A stretch of DNA of 64,000 nucleotides, taken from assembly GCA_047495785.1 (NCBI GenBank), contig JBLDXI010000002.1, forward strand, positions 1,240,001-1,304,000, written 5' to 3'. The stretch is from Lepidodermella squamata. Its lineage: Eukaryota; Gastrotricha. Positions 45,876-56,284 of the stretch are shown here, one piece after another. The notes beneath the pieces were generated by a model. The model had not been told where the DNA came from and did no database searches. It saw only the letters and a program-made list of their open reading frames with translations. How positions within the stretch are numbered: the first letter of the stretch is position 1; every line of letters begins with the position of its first letter. The translations under genes were made by a program, and so were the position numbers.

Positions 45876-48800
45876 TAGGGCGTTGAGGTCTGGAAAATTA
45901 ACCGCTGATGATTCCGAATAGCTATTTTCCCTATATTCTACTTCGCGAAATACTTCGCAAGCCCGTTAGTTAAAAGAAAGGCACTGGAGTTGATTACCTT
46001 TTATTGAAAGGTAATAAGTTCTTTTATTGAAGAGGTAGAGCTGGTCATCATGCACCAGAATCCGAAGAGCGTTGCTTTCTAAGGAATTGCTTCTTGCTGG
46101 GTGGCAGTAATACCCTCGGTTGTAGATCCTTCACCGCGATCGCCCAATCATCTCGGTCAGCAATAGCCGAGCGAAGCCGCACAACACTCGTCTAAGTCGG
46201 CATGGTGGCAATGGAGCTTGCAGTGTCGCACGGTGCAAAAGTTCTATGGTGCAAAAGATGGACGCCGACCCGGACAGCAATACCCGTTGATCTGCGACAT
46301 CACACCCTCTGGTTCACACCCTATACGGCGCTGCGGCCCGGCATCCTCTGCCTTCGGCCAGCAATAGCCACTAGATTAACACTTGAGTGCTTGTGCTAAA
46401 TATCCTTAATATGTGCTATAATCATGCATGTGATGCTTGCACGCCAATAAGTAAATTAAGTTTCTTAGAATTCAGCTACCGGTCATAGTAGGACGCAGTC
46501 ATTTCGTGACTACTAGGTAGCAACGTTCCGAGCACTATGGAATCATCGTCAGACTGAAATCTCGGCAAAATTTATCAACCCCCATTTGCCATTCAATTAA
46601 TTCCCAGCATACTTTTTAGCCGGAAGATGAGAAGAAATAAGAAAGAGCGGAAGAACCTTGGAAAAAACAAGTTTCCCAAGTACTCGGGCCTGCCCTCGAC
46701 AGACGTAGCCGAAGTAGCACTTTGAAAGTTAAAGAGAGTTGAGTTGAGTTGACGCTTGACGCCTATGCAGATATTCGGCTTGCTTTGAAACGGCGAATCC
46801 CTTGCAAATACAAGTGTCGAGAAGTTATTAGAATGCTCCAGGTCATCTTACACTGATACACTGATTTATTGTTGCAATTTATCTCGCGACGTTTAGCAAT
46901 TAAAAAGGGTCGAGGCGCCTCACCACCGATATAGTATATTGTTCTAGTTCACAGGCAATGTTTTTAGTATATTTTACAAAATTAAAATGAGAGCTGTTTA
47001 CGACCTCAGAGGGTATAGACAGATCTTGCACAGTTCGAAAAAAGCTCTCTAATAATTCGGGCCCAGCCTGAACTTTTGATGTTCATTTTCGATGTTCGAG
47101 CTTCTCCGGAACAGTCCTTCTGGTCTTTAAACTAGCCATGTCCGGGGTTCGTGATTAAGATCGATTATTGAAAAGCACAGCCACTCCAATAAAAAAGATA
47201 TTCAAGGGCTACCCAACTCCAAACGTAGTTATCCCGCTCCGAACGTAGTTATCCAAAAGTTTCGAAAAGTTTTCCACGGCAAAGTCTTACAAAACAATGT
47301 GACCAACTCGAGTTTTGCATGCACGCAATCGAGAATCTGACCTGCTGAATCTAAGACTGGCCATGAACTCTCAGAATCTGAGGCAAATATTCATAAATAT
47401 TAAATATTAAAGGAAACTAAGATTTTCCACATGTTCCACGACGAATCTTCCATTCATTTCCAAGTTGGAAAGATTCTTAACTACATAGATTGCGTAGCCT
47501 ATAGGAATTCCATGAACGCCGAAAAAAGACGCCTGGCCGAAATAAACGATATAACGTATAAGTAGGGAAAAGAGTTAGAAAATATAGGGCGGAACAAGAT
47601 CGAGATTTTTGTCATTTATCGTGGCTGCAACAAGCTAGAATACGAGCCATCACGCTAAACGTGTGGTAAACAGAGCTTGATACTGGTATGTAGCTCCTAA
47701 CAAGAGCTTAAATAAGCGTAAATACCCTGCCGAATTCCATAATCTTTCAAGTTGCATGTCGTCATAAGTGAACAATTCCTAAAATATAGCAAAGTTCTTA
47801 ATTACGACCAAGTTGATTCAAGTCGTAATGGGTCGTAGTTGATTGAACTTCAATTTCTGGCAGTAAAGGTTGAAAATTGTGCGACCAAGTACGACCAAGT
47901 ACGATCAGATTTGAGCTAGCCGAAAGAAGTACGAATTAGTACGACCTGGCCGTCCGATATGGGTGGTCACGGTCTCACAGTGCCGAAGAAAGATTAAAAA
48001 CCATCGCGGCTGCCCTGTGACTTAGCATGATTGCAGCTAGAAATTGAGCTGCTCTAGGTTGAAGGTAGAACTCTCAGAATCTAAAGAAACATCACAGCTA
48101 ACTAAGGTGACGTTTTTCTGACCAAGGACAAGTCATAAGTCATCGATCAGCTTTACGCCCAACCGCAACTTTTAGTGAGCATTCTACACGAAAAAACCGG
48201 CCAATGGTTACACATGACACAGGGCATAAAAACTACCAATTCCCACAGCAGCTTTAAAATTCGTGTCGTTTCAAGGTGCCGTTTGGCTCCCAGCCACCTT
48301 CCTTCCGCAGGGCTTATTCTAAAGTTTGTTCGTATTATTTAGCTAGTAACAGATCTAACGGCAAATCCAGTGCGCATAAATGCATCGAACAGAAGGAATT
48401 ACCGCGGCATGGGTGGTAATGCCGCGCTGCTAGCAATTTGAGCTCCAAAATTAATATAAACTATACTAGCCAAGTAAATTAGCGATTATTTACACTCACT
48501 TTCCACGATCTCTACCAGATGTTCCGAGTTTTTTGCTGAGCTTCACGCATATGGATATCAAAATTGAATATCCCAATTTATAAATGACCCTAACCGTTAG
48601 TCAGGAGCTTTTGCTTGGCTTAGACTGCTGGAGTCCTCACTAAAAAAATAACACAAGATATGACTTCATGGAACAGGCTTATTTCACGAATGTATCATAT
48701 TCAAATTCTCCGTTTCGGCCAAATTAGTGTGCCATGAGCATGCCACGAATAAAAAGACGTCAATTTAATACAGAGGCACTGGTGTCCTGTAAGAATGTGC

Positions 48801-49029
48801 GCTGCAGGCTTCATGTCGGCTTAATGTGCTGCGGCTCACAGTTGTTAAACGGACCACTCATGCTCGCTTTCTCTTTAACTGTACTCATGTTACAATGATT
48901 TTTTGTTTGAGGATACGAGTTGAGTGGCTTACAATGGCTAGCAGTATCATCGTGACGCCTTTAGCTGCTGCATTTTGATATGTCCTGCTGAGAGTAAGAT
49001 CAGCTATACAGTTTTCATTAACCTTCACC

Positions 49030-49798
49030 ATGCAAGTGGAGTCATCTGAAGTCATCTGCAGAGAATGCGGTTTGTTTTTCGAAAACGAAGTCGATTTGAT
49101 TGAGCACTACATGCAAAGTCACGCTGGTCCAGCTTTACTGCCGCGCAGCGGTCTCACCTGCGCCCCTTCCATTCCAGATACCGGTCATTCCGAGCCATGC
49201 AACAATACCACGACGTCATTATTCGCAAATTATTTCAACGCATGGGTTTCAAAATTCGACAGTGCTTTCAAGGGAGGACAGACATTAAGCGATATTTCAG
49301 CTCCTAGCCAACAAATCAAATCTGACAACTCATCGCTAATTTTTCATACGGCAGTTACAATGCCAGCAGCTCTTTGCCTGCCTTTCGATGGCAATGCTGA
49401 TAAATCTCAATCATCTTGCAGCGTTTCACCTGTTGAATTCAGTTCGACAAGCGAATCAACTTGCATGGAAGAGCGTCGATCGCCGAAACCAGCCAAGGCA
49501 AAATCGTCAAAACCTCGAGTGGAATGCCCGGTCTGCAAAAAAACATTCACAAGGAAATTTAAGTATAGACTTTTTCATAAATCATTGCAAGCAACTGAAC
49601 ATTTTCCCTTTTTAGCATGAAAGTGCACAGTTACATTCACAATGGTATGTCAACTCAGTAAGAAGCCGACATTATAACCCTACCATTTTTAAAGGCAACT
49701 TCCCATACCCGTGCGATATTTGCGGCAAAGCTTTCCGCGCAGGTTGCATATTGGAAAAACACATGGAGTACTGCAAGAAACGCAATGATTTGCGATAA
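49030..49798 (+). CDS. Three-finger C2H2 zinc finger protein
   Basis: Exons 49030-49562, 49616-49644 (29 nt) and 49695-49798 join in frame to 221 aa. Finger 1 near the N-terminus is CRECGLFFENEVDLIEHYMQ then SH (C-x2-C-x12-H-x4-H). Finger 2 is CPVCKKTFTRKF, whose histidine half NMKVHSYIH is supplied by the 29-nt micro-exon. Finger 3 is CDICGKAFRAGCILEKHMEY with a final Cys (C2HC). A Ser/Thr-rich, poorly conserved spacer of about 120 residues separates finger 1 from fingers 2 and 3. A nuclear DNA- or RNA-binding role is likely from the fold; no specific orthologue is recognised. A polyadenylation signal AATAAA is at 49825-49830, 27 bp after the stop. Confidence 0.8.
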
Positions 49799-50094
49799 AT
49801 CAAAACGTTTAATTTCACATTTCTAATAAATGCTTGTTTTCTTTCAAAAGGAGAAATGACTCCGCTTTTGTTTTGTTGATAGCTTTCTCGGATAAGTAAA
49901 ATCGCCCCGAGGGGTTGAGCCAAACTCTTACACGCTTTTTTGTAAGGAAACAATGCTGTCAACTAATGACTTTTTGTTTTCCTCGCTCGAGTATGCTGTT
50001 GGGGAGATTGTTCCGGATTAAGCGGAAATAATTGTGTTGTTGTGTGTTTCTGTGAGCATTTGAGCGACATTTATGCTATTTTTCTTGGCTTAAA

Positions 50095-51387
50095 ATGCCG
50101 CCTAAACACAGTATTCTAGCGATTGCAGTTCTAGGTTTGGCATCCATAGCCGTTATTAAGGCGTTGAGAGCAAGGAATATTTCTAACAATGGCAGCAATG
50201 GCAAGCTGATATCAGCAACTTTGGTAGTTCCAACGCTGAAATGGTAACAAGCCTGGCTCTACAAATCCCTCTTCCATAATTTTCTTGTTCCACAGCTTTT
50301 TCGTTGTGAACGGAGAGTTCACTTTCGAAGAGGCGAAACAAGCATGTGAAGCTAGAGATTCTGCCCTAGCCACGCTGCAAACGTTGAGCGAAGACCAATT
50401 TATCCGCAGCGAAATCGACTGGGATAAAGTTCCGGGGTTCCGTCGAAACACAACTTGGGTTGGGCAGTTGTGGCTAGGCCTGGAACGCATCAGCCCTGAA
50501 CCCTGGAAGTGGATTGATGGCTCTCCATTACGCTTCAGTTCTTGGCTAGCTGGTGAAGGAAATACCTCGAATGACGATCATGAATGTATCATAACTAGGG
50601 TTAGAAAAAATGCTGCTCTGAGCCCTCTTACATTGCGTTTCGTTTATTAACAGAATTTTGGGTGGATTAATTCATACCACTGCGACGCTACGATGGGAAA
50701 AATGAAGTACGGAGTTGGGGCGCTGTGCCAAAGAACTGTCTACGAGGCGGCATCTGATGCTTCCGAACTAGGAGCAAACTTTTGCGGAGCGGTAAATTCA
50801 GGGCATTGAATTTGATGATAATTTCTTGCATTGAACCTAGAAAATGCTCCCGACTCTGGTCAACAAGTTTTCGATGCCAAATACAGCTCGTAAGACGTAT
50901 TTCGCTATCAAAGGAAGTTTCACGTGGGAGGAAGCTCGCTGGGCCTGTAATGCGCGAGGTGGGACTCTTGCGATTCTTCGAAACCAACGAGAGGATTCAT
51001 TCGTTCGGGAAAATATCGATATTGAACTGTTGGGTGGTAACGTTTGGATCGGACTGCGACGTATGAATCCAACTTTCTTCGAATGGATTGATGGCTCATC
51101 TGCGCGCTATACTGCTTGGTTTTCGCCGGACTTGGCTAGCAAAATGCCAGAGGTTACAAGCCAGAACTGCACTGTTCTTAAAAAGTGGCAGGTAAATGAA
51201 AATTATATTTTGAATTTTTCTCTTAAATAACGAATCTAATGCCTATTAGAATTCTGAGGATGATCGAGTGCAATCTATTGGCTGGGCTCCTTTAGATTGT
51301 AGTGCTGATCTCGATTCTGCGAAAAATTGGCCTGATAGCCCCTCGTTCCCGATCGGAGCTCTGTGCGAAACAGTGATTTGGTTTTGA
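50095..51387 (+). CDS. Secreted or membrane-anchored protein with two C-type lectin-like domains
   Basis: Exons 50095-50243, 50296-50599, 50654-50791, 50841-51191 and 51250-51387 join in frame to 359 aa. The N-terminus has one hydrophobic stretch (ILAIAVLGLASIAVIKAL), either a signal peptide or a type II anchor. CTLD1 begins CFFVVNGEFTFEEAKQAC and has LWLGLER, WIDGSPLRFSSW, CIITR, YHCDAT and GALCQR. CTLD2 begins TYFAIKGSFTWEEARWAC and has VWIGLRR, WIDGSSARYTAW, NCTVLKKW, LDCSADL and GALCETV. CTLD2 lacks the first half-cystine seen in CTLD1. Neither domain shows the EPN/QPD or WND residues of classical Ca2+-dependent sugar binding, so the ligand cannot be predicted. The two domains probably arose by internal duplication. 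AATAAA at 51465-51470 is the likely polyadenylation signal. Confidence 0.85.
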
Positions 51388-52528
51388 ACCGCTCAATCAT
51401 ATAGTGCTTGAAAATAAGCATAAAATTAGTTGACTCCTCGTACTAATTGTAATTTAAAACGAAGAATAAAACGTCTCCCTTCTCTGTTTGTCTTCATTTT
51501 CTAATTACGGGGAGAAAAATAAATCATCAAGAAATTCCCTGGACCTTGCTGATGGGATGGAATGAGCTGTGATTCCTCTGGAAGGTCCAAGAAACATACG
51601 TTCGAAAAAATCCGCCTGCTTATTGGTCAGTTGGTCGCATCCATGAATCCGCCTTACTACTACTGATGCTACAGAAAAATCTTGTGATCCATGAAGGTTT
51701 TGCAACAAATTTGTTTTTTTTTTTCATGTAGTAGCAAGGCTATACGGCACTGACCGATGAGCGTGCAGACTTTTTTCCAACTTACAACACCACACACTAG
51801 GAACTTCATTTCACATCTACCCAGCTTGCTTCAAAAACAGCTGACGTTTTACATTTGGGAAAATTATAACCGTTGTTATTTTATCGTTGAGCGGAATTAA
51901 TTATCGGGATAGAAGCTGTCGTAGTAAGCTAGCTGGCCATGTCATTGCGCTGAGAGCCGCTATCTAGCTTTGTTTTCACGGTTGCATGCTGCTTATGGCA
52001 TCATGAAGTCGAGCAACTTGCTTTATACGGGCCTACGCTCTCACATGAAGCTCAACATCAGCTTACTTGATTCGGCACTAAAAACATGCATTACAGCAGG
52101 GTTTAGCTTCTTTCATTTTGGGTAAATGACGCCAGATCCTCTGTCATTTCTGACATTTTTTATCTGTTGTCTTTTTACGGAATATAAAGCTGGGCCGCTG
52201 GCTGGAATATATTAGGTTGCTGAAGTCTCTTGTCTCACTTTCGCATGACTTGGAACTTGAAAAATAGAGCCAAAGATAGTGCCAAAAAATCAGCAACATA
52301 TTTTATTACAAAAGATAATCTCAACGTCAAAAACAATGTTGTTGATATTATAGTAAAATCTTTACCGCTAAATAAAATTGGTTCTAAAACTAAGAATGAG
52401 TCTAAAGACAGCATGCTTTACAAAATAAGGACCGAACAGATTTTATGATAAATCACCTTTACATTGTCCCAAAAAATCACGCGGTTTCAAATAATTCAAA
52501 CGGGATTGGGTACAATTAATTTTAATAT
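51388..52528. other. Convergent spacer, one weak short frame
   Basis: Contains the CTLD gene 3' UTR. A 67-codon Lys/Asn-rich plus-strand frame begins at the ATG at about 52245 (MTWNLKNRAKDSAKKSATYF) and ends at 52448. It has no known motif and may be chance. Confidence 0.35.
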
Positions 52529-53535
52529 CTAATGTTTTTTCTGAACTGGCGCAGCTGCGTGGGATGGTTGCTTCGATTGCCCGTGGGCGTTCCCACCGCC
52601 ATTGTGATGAGTTGGTTGACCATGACTTGGAGCTGGAGCAGGGTGTCCAACCGAGCCGTGATGATTCGAGGCTCCTTGGTTGTGAGACGAGTTTCCATGG
52701 CCCTGGAATGAATTGTGCTGGAGTATAGAGCCTTGGTGGTTCGCCGGAGCTTGGGTGTGGTGTTGCGTTGAGTTGCCATGCCCCTTCGGTTCATGGTGAT
52801 TTCCCGGGAAAGGATCGTGCTGACCCTGGTATGAATTGTGCTGGAGTATAGAGCCTTGATGGTTCGACGGAGCTTGGCTATGCTGCTGCGTTGAATTGCC
52901 ATGTCCCTTATTTTCATGGCGATTTCCCGGGAAAGGATCGTGCTGAATGAGGGAGCCGTGATTTAACGGCTGACTATGGCCAACTGGTGCTTGATTATGG
53001 TGCTGCGTTGAAGCCCCGTGGTTTCCATGGCCCGCATTCCCTCTACCCCCGGGTAAAGGATCGTAATGAGCATCAGCGCCATGGTTGGGCTGTACCGGGT
53101 GTTTAGGAGCATGAGTTTCCAGAGGTTCGTGTCTTAAACTCGGTTTACCAGCCGCATGGTTACTGGGCGGTTGGGGCAAGCTAGATTTGTAGGGATTGTA
53201 AGGCATTAAGCTGGAATCATGCAGAACATGGTTGTTATTGTCGCCCGTATACGATCGTGTCACCTCCGTCCCGCGACCAGCAAACGAATACGCAGCGCCC
53301 TGATTATCTTGGCGAAGGTGCTCACCGTACGTACCCAGGCCTCCTGCTGGTTTGTAAAACGGGTCACTCAAAAACATTTGCTCATTCCGAACAGGGATTG
53401 GTGAGGGCCCTTGAACCAAACTACTCTCAGAATTCACGCGTCTGATCCGTGCAGAGGTTGCATGCTTCGCTTTATCAGGGTCAATACTTCGCGATGGGAC
53501 AACCATGTCATTTTGGTAGAACACATCGTAAATCT
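52529..53535 (-). CDS. His/Asn/Gly/Gln-rich disordered repeat protein
   Basis: A long minus-strand exon. An AG acceptor at 53536-53537 and the in-frame residues IYDVFYQND before the first ATG (53506) suggest an upstream 5' exon that I could not place; from 53506 alone it gives 325 aa. The first third has ordinary composition and includes DPFYKPAGGLGTYGEHL, loosely like the motif of the adjacent CSPP1-like protein. The rest is very rich in His, Asn, Gly, Gln and Pro and contains two near-identical units of about 42 residues (QHDPFPGN, then KGHGNSTQ, then NHQGSILQHNS), plus a degraded third unit. It is predicted to be disordered. Metal binding through the His-rich repeats or phase separation are speculations. 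No family is recognised. Confidence 0.65.
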
Positions 53536-53711
53536 GTCGAAAAAAATCAAGGTAAAATATCCCAAAAATATAGTTTATTCTGATGAAGCAACAAAAAGCG
53601 GTTGCACAGTTGGAAAGGCGTCGTAAAAATCATAATGAAAATAGCAACTCGAAATCAATAGCAGTGAAAGAACATAATGCATGCCAGTGAAAGAGTTCGG
53701 AAGTTATTTTT

Positions 53712-56159
53712 TTAGCTAATATGGAGCAGGCCGAGTCTCGAGCGATCAAATTCGCTGAGATCTTCGACAGGCGGCGGCCGGCGCCGTCTGAAATCCGCGG
53801 GTTTACTATCCTTCTCCTCGGGCTGCTCAATAGCATTCGGCGGCTTTTTAAGACGGAAATCAAGGTCGAAATAAGAATCGGTCGATTTAGCTGCAGAACA
53901 CAACTCATCGGTCTAGAAAAGCCACGAAAATCATAAAATCAGAAGGGAAATCACTCAACAAAAACGGGCAATTCAACGAAACAAAAAGCTGGCAAAGTTG
54001 CTCGCTTACCGAAGATTTCGAATTCTGGGCATCACGGAGACGAGATTTGAACGGAGGCGAATGTATGGTCAACTTTGGCGGGCTTGCTCCTGGCCCTTTT
54101 CGGCCCCAAAATTCGTTTTGCGTATCATAATGCTGGTTAGCCTCCTGCCGTTCGCGAACATGGTCCAGAGATACGCGTCGATCCTTTTCTTCAACTTGCT
54201 TCTTCAAATCTTCAAAATACTTCTGGCGTATAGGAATCTCAACTTGCGGATGAATATCTCTCTGAAAGTTCGTAAAAATTGTTCGAGAGCTTCGAAAATC
54301 TTATATCGAACTTACGACTTCAGGTTTCGTAATATCTGTCGAAGCTAGTGGGGTTCCAACAATGAATCCCGTTTGAGGATTGCGTTTGACCTTCCCAACT
54401 TTGGCTCGATCGACGATTTCAGCAAAATTATCGCACTATAGTAGAAAGTTCAAAGAAAATCCCAGGGAAGTGTGGAAATTTTACATCAGCTTTATCCAAA
54501 TAAACCCATTCGCCTTTGATCATTTGATGCTCTTTGATTGCTTCCTCTGCAAGTATAAGAATAGCTTAAAACTGGCTCTTTTTGACTTCGAGCTTTACTT
54601 ACTGAGCTCACTAAGGTAAACATTGTTCGACCAACTCTTCTGCTTCTCAGCGACAGGATCCTAAATCAGAATTGTGAAAAGGCCAGCGGAGAAAATGGCA
54701 ACTTACATGAACTCCGGGACGGGGAATCCGAGTTATCACGTTTCCTCTTTCGTCCCTCCTCGGAGCCCCGGCTCCAGGCTTGCCAAAAGGATCGTAAGGC
54801 GTGAACTTCTCATCGGCCATAACTTCATAGACAGTTTCTGAAAAACAGAAATACAGCTTAATAACAACAGGAATCTTTTCCTAGGAACAGATAGACATGA
54901 GGTGACTAATTTTCTAACTATTTTGGGGTTACACAACATGAATCTTAACCCATAGCTGGCGCAGATCGAACATGATCTTTCCCAAGATAGAAAGTTCCTG
55001 AAAAATCATTAGGGGCTGATAATTTACGAATCATTAGGGTGAAAGTGATCACATCACGTAGTGATTAAGTGACTTACGGCCAAACTGATCTGAAATGGCA
55101 TGCATCTTACTGCCTCGCTTATTTTTCGCGCGTTCCATCTCACGCTCGTGCTCCCCGCTATCTTCCGTCGAGCCATACAACACAGCTATGCCATTCTGCA
55201 GATTTGAATGCCGATGCCGCTTTATGTTACCCTCAGCGTCCCTTTCCGGGGCACTTTTCCCAAACGGGTCGTAAACCTCCTGTTCGGGCTGGATATGCTG
55301 CGTAAACTTCATTCGACCCTGCAACGGGTCATGCACGCGATTCTTCTCGCCGAATTCAAACGTCCCGCCATGCTGCGTTTCCAACTTCAAATCGCGCTGT
55401 TTCTCCTGCGTAAGTCTTACAACCTTCTGAAAATACTGATCGTCCAACTCGCGTCTGTACTGATCGACTTTATTCTGATCTCGATGGATAGGCGGGATTG
55501 CGTTGAGAAACGTTCGTTTTCCAACAATATTCGCTTGCATTATCAAATCGTCGTGTTGAATTTTTCCGGTTATAACTGCGCCTCGCTCGTCACGAAGCGG
55601 CGCCCCGGCGCCAGGCTGGCCGAAACGGTCCAAGAATCCTATTTCGTCTTGACTGTAAGATTGTGAAACTTTCGTAGGCTTATGATGTTCGTCCATACGA
55701 AAATTCTCGGTCGGGGCGACGCGACTTTTCTCAGATGAAGGTAGCTCAAAGTTGTTACTCGCAAAGCCCCAGCCTCTTCTTCGCTGTAACACAAAAATAT
55801 GAGAAATATTAGAAAAAATCTAAATACAGAGAGAATAAGCGAGAAATTAAAGGTAAAACTAAAATTGAGGTTCTCAGTATCTACTATCTAAGATAAGATC
55901 ACACGTGAACCTTGTTGCTTTCAGTTGGAGCCCCTGCTCCCGGTTTTCCGAAAGGATCCCAAGGCTTGAAACGGACCTGGAGTCAAAATCGTGAGGTTTT
56001 TGTTGTGTGCTCGTGACGAAAATGAAAATTTCAGTAAAACCAACTTACCCTCTCTTCGAGTTCAGCATTTTCTAGACGAGCTTGTCTCTGCTCCTCTAGC
56101 ATTCGCTTTTGAGCGATTTGTTCGCTCTCCTGGCGCCATTGAGCGATATCAAGAGCCAT
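53712..56159 (-). CDS. CSPP1-like cilia/centrosome protein with repeated PFGKPGAGAP motifs
   Basis: Ten exons join in frame to 584 aa: 56159-56049, 55976-55911, 55783-55078, 54997-54950, 54837-54707, 54660-54603, 54546-54485, 54435-54316, 54261-54010 and 53912-53712. The N-terminus is a short charged helix (QESEQIAQKRMLEEQRQARL). It leads into KPWDPFGKPGAGAP, resembling the segment of human CSPP1 (as I recall it) where a charged coiled coil precedes NPWGKGGGGAPLRDAKGN. The motif then recurs: DRFGQPGAGAPLRDERG, a shortened DPFGKSAPERDAEGN, DPFGKPGAGAPRRDERGN and FWGRKGPGASPP. Other parts are charged and probably helical or disordered, with no membrane segment. CSPP1 binds microtubules at centrosomes and cilia. 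Assignment rests on the motif and the neighbouring TTC8 gene, so a CSPP1-like label is safer than orthology. It is shorter than vertebrate CSPP1. Confidence 0.65.
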
Positions 56160-56284
56160 TTTAATAAATTCCTAAAAAATAAAGCACATAAATTAGTTAC
56201 AACGACGATTTTACTCCGTTTTTTGACGAAATCATTCATTTTAGTAATACTGATTAGTTTTTATGTGTATTGCAGGTTATGAGA

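Larger units (their letters stand above)
42405..49029. other. 6.6-kb gene-poor region with two inverted-repeat elements
   Basis: No gene is supported here. It contains a 149-bp MITE-like element (43051-43199) and an 854-bp foldback element (45022-45875), listed separately. It also has minor low-complexity sequence such as a GAGTT run near 46737-46755 and reiterated GTACGACCAA-type words near 47880-47950. Confidence 0.45.

Noticed and set aside
46202-46399. Plus-strand 65-codon frame in the gene-poor region
   Set aside because: Short, compositionally ordinary, with no motif or splice context.
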